Shown: positions 1 through 10,374 of the stretch, one piece after another | How the letters are laid out: each line of letters opens with the position of its first letter | Numbering within the stretch: the stretch's first letter is position 1 | Origin: Chromera velia | Taxonomy: Eukaryota; Sar; Chromeraceae | Assembly (NCBI GenBank): GCA_018398765.1 | Contig: JAHBMJ010000998.1 | Coordinates: 1-30,553 of the forward strand | DNA length: 30,553 nt | Reading direction: 5' to 3' | Program-made: the position numbers and the translations under genes | The notes under the pieces: model-generated | Database searches by the model: none | Told to the model about the DNA's origin: nothing | The model's input: only the letters and a program-made list of their open reading frames with translations

Positions 1-194
1 TGTGTGTGCGTGTGTACCGTGCGTGTGGGTGTGCGCCCCTGAGTGCGTATACTTGTATTCTTATGCTTGTGTTTACACACATGAGTGTATGTGGTCGAGT
101 GTGGGTGGGTGGGTGGGTGGGTGACTGACTGACTGACTGACTGACTGAGCGCGCGCGCAAGTGTGTGTGCGTGCGTGCGTGCGTGCGTGCGTCC

Positions 195-226
<32 letters not shown>

Positions 227-266
227 CTGTGTGCGCGTGCAAATGTCTCTGTGCGTGTGTGTGTGC
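1..266. repeat. GT-rich microsatellite block in an MCTS1 intron
   Basis: The stretch is dominated by (TG)n, (TGCG)n, GGGT and a run of GACT units (about 123-147). It ends directly at an AG that serves as acceptor for the first visible MCTS1 exon. The apparent open frames here are products of the repeat. It is the 3' end of an intron whose start is outside the window. Confidence 0.9.
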
Positions 267-268
267 AG

Positions 269-1257
269 ACCCCACCATGATGCCCCGGATGCAACTGGAC
301 AGGGGAGGAATTAAATTCGCGTTGAAGGGGGCCAACCTGATGTGTCCAGGGTTCACGTCGCCGGGGGGACAGATGGAGGAAGTAGAGAAGGACGCTGTTG
401 TGGTGAGTGAGAGCACCAGCCGGAAGGGAGGATGACGACATGAAATCGTGGCCCTTTTCTTGTTATTGTAGCTTTTGCATTCGGTTTTCCCCTTCTTCCT
501 TTCTTCTCTCCATTTCTACGCGTCTTTCTTTCCTTGCTTGCTCATTTGTTTGCTCCCGCCCTCCTTACTTTTCCTTCTCTTGCCTCCTTCTGTTTCTGTT
601 TTTCGTTCCTTCCTGTCTGAAAGAGAGTGAGAGCCTATCTGGAAATCAAAAGAAAGAAAATTGCAGAAAAGTGTGCTCATCTGTCTCCCTTCCAACCCTC
701 ACGCCCTCCGTCTCCTTGCAGCAAGTGGTGGCCGAGGGAAAATACCACGCCTGTGCGGTGGGGGTGACGACGATGTCAACAAAGGCAATGTACGTTTTTT
801 TTGTGTTGTTTTCCCTTCAGTCACTGCCTTTCTTATCTTGCTTTGTGGAGGAAAGGGGAGGAAAGAAAAGACATTCCATTGCATGGGGACATAGCAGAGC
901 AGATTTCGACTTCCACCCATATCCATTCAACGGTTTTCTTTCACACCGACAGAGAGAACCTTCTTTTTTGACCACACAGTGGATGCCAGCGTTCCTTTCC
1001 TTCGCACTGAGAAGAGGGATGTAATCTGGTAGTATTTTCTTTGAGTGTGTGTGTGTGTGAAAATGTGTGGGTGGGTGGGTGAATGAGTTCTGTAAGAGAG
1101 GCACAGGACACGTATGATCAAAGGTGTGGCAGAGATACGTTTGAAAGATCTATCCAGCAGAAGGAATCTGCATGAGGCTTAGCTGTGCTGTTCCCTCATG
1201 CATCAACAACACCTTTCTGTCTCTCCCTCTCTCTTCGGCTCTGTCTGTCTCTCTGTT

Positions 1258-1299
<42 letters not shown>

Positions 1300-1514
1300 G
1301 AAGGAAGAAGAGAGAGAAACTCAAGGTCGTTGCCTCTCTCTATGTCTACCGGTGTGTTCGTATTTGTGAGAAGTTGAGGAGAGAAAGGGAGAACACAAGA
1401 GGCTTTTCGCTTTTCTGTCTGTCTGCTTGCAGCCGAGAGGTGAACAAGGATGTGTGCATAAATTCAATGCACTTTCTCGGAGACGGGTTGTGGGAGATGA
1501 CAACCTTTGCTTAA
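269..1514 (+). CDS. MCTS1: MCTS1/MCT-1 homologue, 3' part: last three exons encoding the PUA domain
   Basis: Exons are 269-402, 722-789 and 1433-1514, with introns starting GTGAGT (403) and GTACGT (790) and ending CAG (721, 1432). The spliced frame is continuous: exon 1 ends in phase 0, and exon 2 ends with AT, completed by C of exon 3 to give Ile. The protein contains IKFALKGANLMCPG, then VVAEGKYHACAVGV, and ends HFLGDGLWEMTTFA. This is the recognised PUA-domain signature and C-terminal end of MCTS1. The family partners with DENR on the 40S ribosomal subunit in recycling and translation reinitiation; it is cytosolic. Spacing and length of this part agree with the family without a gap. The N-terminal exons lie upstream of the window. 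The stop is UAA (1512-1514), which matters for judging the UAR codons in nearby mobile elements. Both introns carry microsatellites. Confidence 0.93.
1047..1299. repeat. Microsatellites in the last MCTS1 intron
   Basis: A (GT)n/GGGT stretch lies at about 1045-1080, and a (CT)n run turning into (AC)n at about 1216-1299. Both lie inside the intron 790-1432. The short ORFs over them are low-complexity artefacts. Confidence 0.85.
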
Positions 1515-2256
1515 TCTAGAAGCACCGTGATTTGTTTGCTGGGCGTGAAATTTGCAAATGGCTAGGCAATGGGCGCGGCAGACACCGAGAAACACACTGG
1601 AAAGAACATGCAGTCTCCGATCAGTCTAGCGATCAGTCTCTGAGTCTCCGTAGTTAAGCAAGACTTTGAATGATTGAACCCTAGATTGGAACATCAGATG
1701 GGTGCTCATTGCACATTATCTGCATCAGTGCATCTAGCTAGGCATCTAGCACTGCACTGTACACAACACCTAGTACAACAGAGCTAATTATCGATCTATC
1801 TATTTTTTTTAAAACCTTTTCAAGTTGATTTTATTGTTTAATCTGTAGCTAGATGAGCTTAGATCCCAAGAAAGCATCCTGGCTGAAATTGCCACTGAAT
1901 TAAGTATAGTTAAATTAAAGTGAACTGCTGTTGTAAAGAACTGAAATGCCTCAGCTCCGAGTCGTACGTTGCCGTTGAACGCTAGATGCCTATTCATTAG
2001 ACTAGGCGTGATCTGTAGATATATATATCTTTAGATATATTTTTTATAACCTATAATATAATATATGCACAGGAAAAAATATATAGAAAAAATATTTGAG
2101 GTAAGACTACTAGTATGTTAATGAAAACTTTCTTTTAAGAAAGGTTCTTTGCCATCTTTGGTGAACCTTATGGTGAACCAAACTCGTGAACAGTGAACCA
2201 ATGAAGTGAAAAGCTGTTTGTACATTAAAGAAGTGACATATATATATTTTTTATTT

Positions 2257-2290
<34 letters not shown>

Positions 2291-2293
2291 ATA
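1515..2293. other. Non-coding AT-rich interval downstream of MCTS1
   Basis: No coding exon recognised. It contains repeated CTAG and GATC words at 1615-1800 and AT-rich stretches at about 2020-2100 and 2235-2293 made largely of TA steps. The terminator and polyadenylation region of MCTS1 must start here, but I see no clear poly(A) signal close to the stop. The TA-rich stretch is the insertion context of the foldback element that follows. Confidence 0.6.
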
Positions 2294-2916
2294 CTGCAGA
2301 TAGCTAGGATTTTACGAGATTTTAACCCAGGACTTTAGCGGATTTTACGGGATTTCGGCCAGGATTTTAGCAGATTTAGGCGGATTTTGCCCAGGGTTCT
2401 GCCGAACTATTTTTCCAAGATTTTAGAATCTAAAATCCTGGCTCTAGGGATTATAAAAACTAAAATCCTGGATCCTAGAATTTTAGAAATGAATGCTAGG
2501 ATTTTTAATATTAATACGGGATTTTACGGGATTATACGGGATTTTACGGGATTTTAACATAAACAAAAACAATGAAATAAAAGTCGATCACAATCGATGC
2601 CGGTTATTCCTTCAGGTCAAACTGGAAGTATGTCATTCATCTTTGAATTTAATTTTATTCATTTCTTTGTAAAATCCCGTAAAATCCCGTAAAATCCCGT
2701 ATAATTCCATAAAATCCTAGGAAGAGGCTAGGATTTTAGCTTTCTTCCAGGATTTTAGGTTCTAAAATCCTAGGTATAGGGATTATATTTTTAGTGTTAA
2801 GAGTCCGGCAGAATCCTTGGGAAAATCCGCCAAAATCCGCTAAAATCCTGGCCAAAATCCCGTAAAATCCGCTAAAATCCTAGGCTAAAATCCCGCAAAA
2901 TCCTCGCTACCTGCAG
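2294..2916. mobile_element. Foldback element FB1 (623 bp, CTGCAG ends, about 245-265 bp arms)
   Basis: The element starts with CTGCAGATAGCTAGGATTTT and ends with the inverted counterpart AAAATCCTCGCTACCTGCAG. The two arms (about 2294-2560 and 2670-2916) are diverged inverted copies built from a roughly 10-bp word, ACGGGATTTT, and variants. The unrelated centre is about 110 bp (2560-2670). There is no ORF, so it is a non-autonomous foldback/MITE-like element. It sits in TA-rich DNA, so the target duplication cannot be read with certainty. A second, left-truncated copy lies at 16714-17056 in the same orientation, which supports mobility. Confidence 0.85.
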
Positions 2917-3396
2917 GATATATATAGATATATTTCTAAAATTGAAAATATATAATAGAAAAATATATATACAGATCACGCCTAGCATTAAGGTCTGATT
3001 AGGCCAATGGCGATGACGTGTGATGATGATAATGATAGATCATAGATCTGTAGTAGTTAATAGTAGTCCAGGTAGTAGGGTTACTAGGGTGGAATAAAAA
3101 AGGCTCTCAAACATCATTTAAATAGTAGAACAGCTTTTTTTTTTTGAATTAGTTTTGAAAACACTAGCATCTAAATAATTTCTGTTCTGGAAATGTTTCT
3201 AATTTCACTGTTAAATATCTACTTACGCTTTTTTGGTATAGCTTTTTTAATTAAAGCTTTTCAAGTTTTTGATAGTCTAGCATTCTGTATAGTAGCGTAT
3301 AGTAGTCTAGTAAATAGTATTTTTTGGATCTATATTTGGATCAGAGGATCTACCAGATTGACTCAGGACTTTAAAATATACTAGAAAACATATGTA
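2917..3396. other. Non-coding interval between FB1 and a GC-rich patch
   Basis: AT-rich with many TAGTAG/CTAG words. The short open frame at 3193-3384 is AT-driven and hydrophobic and has no recognisable domain. Nothing else seen. Confidence 0.5.
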
Positions 3397-3882
3397 GTGT
3401 CCTACCTCCTGACGCCGTCCCGCCGCCGCCGTTCGGTCCTTCTCGCATGCGCGCCGCCTTTGTTTCGATCGCCCGCCGCCGCGTTCAATCTGTCTGGCCC
3501 CGGGAAGCTTGTCTTTGCATTCGCGTGGGGACCGGTCAGATTTAATCCGCCCTCAGTCGTCTCGCTAAGATCGTTTGTTCCGTTTGTCCGGTCATGAGTC
3601 TGTTTTAATTCTCTCAGTAGTACTAGCAGAAGTTCAGGTTCAACTTCGAACTATGAATCCTCTGGACTCTACGAATGGCTAAGGATCTTCCCATATCTAA
3701 TCCTTTAGCTGACAGAGGAATTCAGACTGAGCTAAAGTCTTGTAGAGTTTGTAGAGCCATCTCTATGTCTAAGCCGCGTCTTTGGCCTAGCTCTCCGTCT
3801 GTTCTGTCACTACTTCCAAAGCAGCAGGAAGGTGTTACATATAACACTTGATCGACATAAAATTATATTTGTCATTACTGAT
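3397..3882. other. GC-rich patch and spacer before the LINE 3' end
   Basis: At 3405-3600 base composition changes sharply to CCGCCG-rich DNA. A 66-codon frame (3397-3597) crosses it but resembles no family I know. From 3600 to 3882 the sequence returns to CTAG-rich non-coding DNA. No gene can be supported. Confidence 0.4.
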
Positions 3883-3903
3883 TTGATTGATTGATTGATT
3901 GAT
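3883..3903 (-). repeat. Probable 3' tail repeat of the LINE
   Basis: A short (TGAT)n run on the + strand, (ATCA)n in the LINE sense, lies where the LINE should end. Several LINE clades end in short tandem repeats instead of poly(A). The assignment as tail is inference from position. Confidence 0.4.
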
Positions 3904-4019
3904 GCCAAACCCTAGGTGGAGTTAGAACTGAGTCTCCCGGGCGGCGCATACATACATGGGTCTGTTCAATTATGCCAGCTGCAAGCTAAGTGGATGACAG
4001 TTATTCGAACTTAATCTAA

Positions 4020-4676
4020 TCAATCATTTACTACAATATGGTGAGAAATCATAAAGAGGAGAGAGGGTTGAGAGCGCAAGAGCGATGTGATGAACTTGCA
4101 AACCTCCAGATCAGAAAAAGAGGCAGATACAAAGGGTGAGTCACAACAAGTGAAGCAGTCTGATTGAATTAATGCTAACCACTGCAAAAAGCCTTGTTCG
4201 GCAGTCCATCGGGAGCAGACAGAGAGCCGATGAATAAAATCATCTACACACCGGCAGCAGGCTTCATAGGTGCACAGCTTTCTATCAGAGCAACCAATAG
4301 GCAGCCCACCTTGCCCGCCTATCAGCTTATATGTCAGCATGCGCAAAAAAGAAAAGATCGAGCCATCTGTAACCAACAGGGCAGAACGGGGAAGGGCAGA
4401 GACGGAAAGAACACCGAAGGATGACTTGCTGCACAGGAGGAAGACAAACATTCGGCGGGAGGACGGGAAGTCGCGCTGCAGAGGGGTGAGTCTAGCAAGG
4501 AGGGGAAAGTGAGAGGAAGATTGCCCATCATCCTCAGAAGCCTTCATGCATTCCTTTGCAACTGTCTGTCTCACCTTGCCCTTAAAAGTAAGCCGGTGCT
4601 TTGTGCCCTACGACCATTCTGCCCGCGTTGGGAAGACAGATCGGGCTCGACCCTCAGCGAGCGGACAGAAATCAAA
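4020..4676 (-). CDS. Open frame downstream of the RT, possible ORF2 C-terminus in another frame
   Basis: Open between a UGA at 4677-4679 and a UGA at 4020-4022 in a frame different from the RT frame, crossed by one UAG near 4610. The N-terminal part is charged and protein-like, the rest serine/leucine-rich with several cysteines. No zinc knuckle or RNase H could be recognised. Position within the LINE suggests the C-terminal region of ORF2 after a frameshift, or 3' UTR that is open by chance. In the RT frame itself, the sequence after the UGA at 4793 also stays open for 36 codons. Confidence 0.35.
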
Positions 4677-4792
4677 TCAACCTAACGAAGCAGCCTGTCT
4701 ATAGATCTTGTGAATTGTTGGCAGCAGTTATTCTTCCAGGCACGCAACATGGCTACAGGAATAGTGTGTGTTGTGATGGAAAGAGAGTGCCA

Positions 4793-7700
4793 TCAGTCAG
4801 CCACGCGGGAGCAGAGAAGGGTTTTGCAGGGAAGAAGACCAAAGATGCAAAGAGAGGGCAGGCGGAGGCTGCGAGCAGACAAATGACCATACCAACGGGC
4901 AAACCGAAGCTGCAAAGCATCAAGAGCGAGTAGGTCTGCATCCTGCACTGGCAAACATTTAAGGTAGTAGAGTGCTACGGAGGTCCAGGAGGCTCTAAAG
5001 ACTGTTACCTGCGCATCAATGCTGAGCGGGCCCATGCTTGCAATCAACCCAATTACCCCTCCCAGAGCCTGCGAAGCAGAAGCAATACAGGACTCAATTA
5101 TCTTGTTCAAGCACCCCCCTTCAAAGAAAACACACCCCAGATATTTGTATTTGGATGTCCATTCAACTTCCTTCCCACCATACATGACTCTACCTGCAGA
5201 CTGCCCCAGAGCCAAGGCAGACAGACGTAAGATTTTCGTTTTCTTTAAGTTCACAATCAATCTCTATTCCTTGCAATACCTTTCCAAGGCTGAGAACTTC
5301 TTTTGCAGATCTGATATGGAATGAGCAAGGAAACAGAGATCATCCGCATACCTCAGACTACCTAAGATGCAGTTGTTAAGGAGGATAGGTTCGGGCTCTC
5401 TCTCGGGCTCCTCGACGCTGCCTTCCCCCATTCTGCTGTCTGACCATCCTGCTCCCTCTACTTCTCTGTCTACAGCCCCCTCGTTCTTACTAACTGAACA
5501 TATACGGAGAAGGTCATTGATATAGATAAGAAAGAGAATGGGAGAGAGAGCATCACCTTACTTTACCCCAGTGCCCTCCCGAAAACGCAAAGAGTCCCCG
5601 TCTACCTTCCCCCAGACCTCCCTGTACATTTCACATATCATACACACATTTGCCTCACACACACCTTCTCTTCTCAGTTTCTGAATTAGCTTACCTCTCG
5701 GCACAGTGTCGAAAGCTTTGGAAAAATCAATAAAGCCTGCCAGCAGAGCTTTCTTTTTCTTTTTAGAGGAGAGAATGGCAGAGACAAGCGCGCCTATCCC
5801 TTCCCTCGTTCCCATCCCTTATCTGAAACCTAACTGCCTGACGTTAAGCTCAACTTGAGAGCGCACACGGCCGTCTATCAGCAAGCCAAAAAGTTTTGCA
5901 AAAGGGTTGACAATGTGAATAGGCCTCCATTCATTGAGAGAGGGAGAGGCAGGGCCTTTAGGGACAGGGCAGATACGCAGCACATTCCAGGAGGGAGGCC
6001 AGCAAGCAAAGATATGCATACAATTAAATAAAACAAAAAGTAAAAAACGAGAGAGCGCTGAGTGCATAAAACAAAGGTTAAGCTAAGCGGGGGAGATTCT
6101 TTCAAGGCCGGAGGCTTTCTTTCTATTCATTTTCTTTAGAACAGAGGAGATTTGATGGAAAGAGAAGGGCAAAATAGAAGGGTGGAAAAGAAGAGGGACA
6201 GGTGGGAGGGCAGAAGGGAGAGGCTCTTCATTTTTGTCTTCAAACACCCCCGCTCAATGATTCGAGAACTCACGTGGAGAAGGACGGGAAGCTCCCCCAG
6301 CTGAGGCAGCTTTTTTCTTTCTCCTCCAGATAGCAAGCGGGTCTTTTAACAACTCTTCTTGTACCCTTTGGGCTTGTGCTCTCTCCCATACAACTCTCTT
6401 TCTTTTGAACAGAGTACGACGGACCCGGAGAAGCCTCTGCAGTCTATCAAACTCTATTCCCCTTCCATTCCCATCTCTCACTAGCTTCCATCTCTCGTCT
6501 ACCTCTCTAACCTCTTTCTGTAAAGCTTTACATTCCGAATCAAACCATGCCTCTCTCTTTGATCGTCTACCTTCTGGGCCAGGCCTTTTGTCCCCTGTCT
6601 GCTTGATCGACCCTACCAGCACACGCAACCATTCCTCAACTAACCTGTGCAGACACGCACGATCGTCACCGCCCTCCAAAGTCAGCCCTGGTTGGGGATG
6701 CGGGGACACTGGGGGGGGCGGAGGAGCAGGCGGTTCCTCGAATGGTTCGATTTGCTCATGATAGGCCCACAAGCCAGGCCATCGATCCTCAGCAAACGAT
6801 CTCACCGCTGCTGCAAGCGGCGCGATTTCTTCATCAGAGACTGGGGCTGTACGGTTTGAACAGAAACGGGGAGGACAATCAGAGAGGTTTTGGTAGGGTG
6901 GGAGAGCATCTTCGGATTCGGGTTCAGCCAAGGGAGGGGACAAGGAGAAAGAAACGGTCGTATGGTCGGGGGAGGCAATACTATCAAAGTTAACCTCCTA
7001 ATCAGAAACCTTCTGTATAGTAAATGGATCAGTAAGTACGCAATCAATGAGGGAAGTGGGCGTAGACATGCTGCTCTGTCTGGAATAGTGGGTGCACTCA
7101 CCAAAAAAAATAAAGGACTCTCCCCCTGCTTCTCCCGTCAGTCCGTTCAAAGGAATAAGATTTGTATCACTACAAATTTGAAAAAAGTCCCTCCCACTGC
7201 GGTCAACGTCTTTGCTGCACTGAGATGTATGGACAAACGAGGGTCTGTCAGGCTCCTCCGAGCCCTCATCATTTTTTCCCCTCCCATCAACCCCCTCAGA
7301 ATCCCTCGGCGGGAGGAGGAGATCTGCACGGGACCACAAAAGATTTTTGGGGACAAGACTGCCTGAGTGCGCATTAAAATCCCCTATCACCACCCTGTCT
7401 GCCTCAAGAGGGACCCCCCCAAATACATCTTTCAAGAGGTCAGGGACCCTACTGTCCCTGTGATCGGACCAGGACCCGGGAAGATAAAGACCGAATACAT
7501 GCACCCTGCGCCCACCCACAGTAATCTTCATTTCAACTAGACTCGGGCCCACAAGGGAGATTTCGGGTTTCAGCTCGCTCCACCGTTCCTCTTTTACAAG
7601 TATACAAACACCCCCACTCCTGCCGTCCCTATCATGGGCTGCTCTGCGCGTACCTAGTTGCTGCCGGTACTACTTATGGTGGCTGAAGTTTTTGCCTTTC

Positions 7701-7879
7701 CACCCCCTATAAGAGATGTCCCTCGTTACGTCCATTGCTTTTGTGAAGATGGCTAGGTCCGGGTCTTTCTTGGCCAGCCAACGGGAAAGGGAACCGTTGT
7801 CTTCTTTACTTCTCACCCCATTCACATTCAATAACAAAAAACGGACCGAGGCATCCCTCACTCTAGCCGCGGCTGCCAT
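4793..7879 (-). CDS. LINE ORF2: APE-type endonuclease plus reverse transcriptase, crossed by in-frame UAR codons
   Basis: One frame runs from an ATG at 7879 to a UGA at 4793. Endonuclease signs in order: RFLLLNVNGVRS, DGRSGGVCILVKE, VIGDFNAHSG, SLIDCVLTD and SPDHTTVSFSL. The residue where the family has its metal-binding Glu appears as Lys (AIFTKAM). RT signs: KKASGLERISP, NEWRPIHIVNPFAK, motif A FIDFSKAFDTVPR, motif B GVK-stop-GDALSPILFLIYI, motif C YADD (about 5345-5360), motif D LIVNLKKTKI and motif E YKYLGCVF. In-frame stops: UAG at 7670, 6998, 6083 and 5264; UAA at 5819 and 5558; UGA at 6254. No frame change occurs over 3 kb. Under the standard code it is a pseudogene; if UAR were read as Gln only the UGA at 6254 would interrupt it. 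The ORF1 stop lies 43 bases upstream of the ATG. Confidence 0.9.
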
Positions 7880-7921
7880 CTCTTTCTCTTTCTCTTTCCG
7901 CTACTCTTTTTAAAACTCCCT

Positions 7922-8065
7922 TCACAGCTCTTCGCAGTGATTCAGGTTTGCTGCCGGCTCCCACGTGTGAGAGAAATTCCCGCCCCAGTCAACCAGGTAT
8001 TCCCTTTCCCCCCCTTCCCCATTTGTGCAAGTACGAAGCACCCGCACGATCTTCCACTCCGGCTC
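7922..8065 (-). other. Chromodomain at the end of LINE ORF1
   Basis: The last 47 codons contain [10 protein letters not shown], then [10 protein letters not shown], then [14 protein letters not shown]. These match the chromodomain pattern of beta strands and final helix (YLVxWxG...TWEPxxNLxxCxEL). Aromatic-cage positions are partly kept: the W of the DWGG strand and the W of TWEP. Chromodomains bind methylated histone tails and are known from integrases of Ty3-type chromoviruses. Here the domain ends the first ORF of a LINE. Confidence 0.75.
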
Positions 8066-9822
8066 TAGGCTGGCAGGCTCCCCCGCTTCACTCGGCTGCT
8101 GTGACGTGCCATGCTTACGGTTGCCTCCCCCATGCTTTTTCCCTTTCCCCCTGCGACGCTTCCTAACCGACCTCTCCTTTGAAACAGAAAACATATCAAA
8201 CACAAAAGATAGAACAGACAAGCCCTCACCGGAAGGAGAAGGTGCCTGACTGCAAAGGGAAGGCGAACAGGAAAGAGAATCAACATCAGGGGCATGAAGG
8301 GACAGAGAAGAATTAAATAGAGGAGAAGAACAGTCTGACTTGCCTGTAAGGGCATCAAGCTCGCCGCTGCTCACAGATCCTTTATCCGTTGCGCACTCCG
8401 ACAGAACATCAAAACGATTGCCATGAAAGACAGAGGGAGGGGGAAAGACAGGGGCCAAGTGCCCTTTTCTACGTAGATTGAATTTCATGTCACACCATTT
8501 CAATGAATTAAGAAAGACATCGCAAGGTGTGGTGCCCAGGGGAGAACACAACTCATTGACAGAGACAAAAGACAACCAAGCACACAAATCACACGTACAT
8601 CTCCTTTTTGAGAGCTTCCCTCTCTTCCAGGAGACCTAACAATTTCCTTTTCAGCCGTGGGAGTCCAGTCGGTTCGGAAGGGGAAGGAGGACTCCCAACC
8701 ATACGCCCTTCCCCCCAACTCTTCCCGTCTCCATCCGAAACTAATGACTGAAACCGGGGGCAGCACCCCGTCTCCGTTTTCCAACTCGGGTCTCACCGGG
8801 GTCTTAAAAACCATACCACCCTCATGAGACGGCTGCGGGAGCTGTCTGGCTTGCTATTGTTGCTGTTAGGTGTGCATTGCAAAGTTCAACGCAGTAGTAC
8901 TCGAGGTTTGCGGCACCACGGCTGCCACCACATTCTACTGTGCGACCGCGGCTGCCAGTGGCGAGCCCATCATGTGAGAGTCGGTGGCCAAATTTTGTTG
9001 GGGCGGTATAGGGGGGAATGGGTGCTGCTGCAGTGGTGGTGCAGGTGCCCTGGGAATCGGTTGAGCGGACTCACTCACCCCTTCCTTCAGCAGAAGGGCC
9101 TAAGCCCTCTCTTTGTCCGTAACGGATGCCCCGGCATCGCTAAGTATGCTTTGCGCCCAGAAAGTTTTCCCAGCTTTCTCTTCTTCCTCCGTCTTCCTGA
9201 GCACACACTTCACAGATCCGGTGGGAGCAAGGGAGAGAACATTGTACTGCATGGAGCAGTCGGGGGCGCAGGCCTTGAACAGACCGTCAAACTCTTTCAC
9301 ATCTTTTTTGCGTTTGAATTCGACAATGAGTTTGGAGACCCACTTGTAGTTCTTGCTGCAGAAGATGGATTTCGCAGCGTCATACAGCCGGGAAGAACGG
9401 GAGATCACTTTATCTGTCTGGTACACTTGGCCATTGAGGGAGAGAGAAAAGGTGAGCAAGTCTCTGAGGAAGGATTGGAATTGCTGCCACTTCCTTGCCT
9501 CATTGAGAGAGAGGCCCAGTACCATACGCGAATGAGGGACGGGATCTTTCTCCTCATTGGAGGGCTGAAGACTCAGCACGGTTGATTCGATCTTCTCGAT
9601 TGACTTCTCATATTTCTCAACCCTTCTCTCATTCTGACTAATCCGGTTGTCAAGGTTATCAATCTTTTTTGCAATGATATCAAATCTGCCGTCGAAGTAC
9701 TCCCTCTGAGAAGCTGTTTGTTGGTCGAACAGTGCTTTTATTTTAGGAAGGGTGGCCCCCCCGTTGCCAGAGGGGAGATTGCAACCACTAAGAGGGCCAG
9801 CCAATATCCCACAGGACATCAT
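7922..9822 (-). CDS. LINE ORF1: coiled coil, Gln/Pro-rich linker, Cys-rich segment, C-terminal chromodomain
   Basis: The start is ATG at 9822 (a second ATG follows at once). Residues about 27-85 form a heptad-like coiled coil ([20 protein letters not shown]). A basic/aromatic region that could be the RNA-binding part follows to residue 240. UAG at 9100 is followed by an open Pro/Gln-rich stretch with UAG at 8935, UAA at 8866 and UAG at 8854, the last two on either side of CAG-CAA-CAA. The frame then has to change by one base between a UGA at 8651 and a UGA at 8500; a five-A run lies at 8605-8609. The second frame begins [11 protein letters not shown], is basic near [13 protein letters not shown], and ends with a chromodomain before UGA at 7922. 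ORF1 proteins of LINEs bind element RNA as oligomers. Whether the frame change is decay, an intron or programmed slippage is unknown. Confidence 0.75.
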
Positions 9823-10369
9823 GATGGCGTTTTAGCAACGAGGAGGGAAAGATACACTCAGCGAAGACGGCTGTTGTTTTCTGGCGAGAACTCCCTGGCA
9901 GGTTTCTAGTAGTTTTTTAACATGATTTAATTCACAATACACTTTGATGAGTCTGAGGACTTCATAAATCTTCATGTTGTTAGATCCTAGGTTTGATCTT
10001 GATACAGACTATCATACAGTATTTCTAAACTTTCTGATGGTGTACACATCATCTTTTTTACTGATCTTTTTTTCTTTTCCTTGATCGACCAATGATCTCT
10101 GATATTTGTCACTGGCACAGACTTTGTGCTTTCTCCGTTTCTGGCATTTCATATCGTCGGATCGGACGCAGACTGCTGAATATCTGTTCTTAGGAATAGA
10201 CTGGATCGTGATATAGATTTTTTGGTTTACCCATACTTATTGTCGTACTCGCCACCGGTACATCCACGCATATCTATGAAAACTGGGCTCACTGAAGCGG
10301 TTTTATTTCTCACACAAGGCAAGCATGGTACCTTTTCTTCCTTTCTCTGTCTCCTGGGGGGCACAGTCT
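9823..10369. other. Spacer between LINE and LTR element A
   Basis: The right end of the LINE (5' UTR) must lie here, but no target duplication could be paired with the DNA left of 3883. No coding exon or RNA gene recognised. Confidence 0.5.
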
Positions 10370-10374
10370 CTATA
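10370..10374. repeat. Target-site duplication of element A, left copy (CTATA)
   Basis: CTATA stands directly outside the left LTR and again directly outside the right LTR at 13364-13368. Five bases is a usual length for LTR-retrotransposon integration. Confidence 0.8.

Larger units (their letters stand above)
3883..9822 (-). mobile_element. Non-LTR retrotransposon (LINE), nearly full length, minus strand
   Basis: Reading leftwards on the minus strand the order is ORF1 (coiled coil to chromodomain, 9822-7922), then ORF2 with an AP-endonuclease-like domain (7879 to about 6950), a linker, and a reverse transcriptase (about 6250-4793). A further open frame follows to 4020, and a short ATCA-type simple repeat (3883-3903) is a plausible 3' tail. 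Domain order is that of APE-type LINEs. The 5' boundary lies at or to the right of 9822 and no target duplication was recognised. The coding part is crossed by many UAA/UAG codons and has one clear frame change (about 8500-8650) and possibly another (about 4680-4790). Activity is unlikely under the standard code. Confidence 0.9.

Noticed and set aside
73..441. 122-codon minus-strand frame rich in His-Thr
   Set aside because: It is the translation of GT microsatellites opposite an MCTS1 exon.
407..1024. 205-codon + strand frame
   Set aside because: Crosses intron and exon of MCTS1 in a pyrimidine-rich context; only the 722-789 part is coding, as an exon.
2500..2910. Telomere-like repeats
   Set aside because: The word ACGGGATTTT is not a known telomere unit and occurs in inverted arms of a mobile element.
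8824..9585. 253-codon + strand frame
   Set aside because: Antisense shadow of LINE ORF1.
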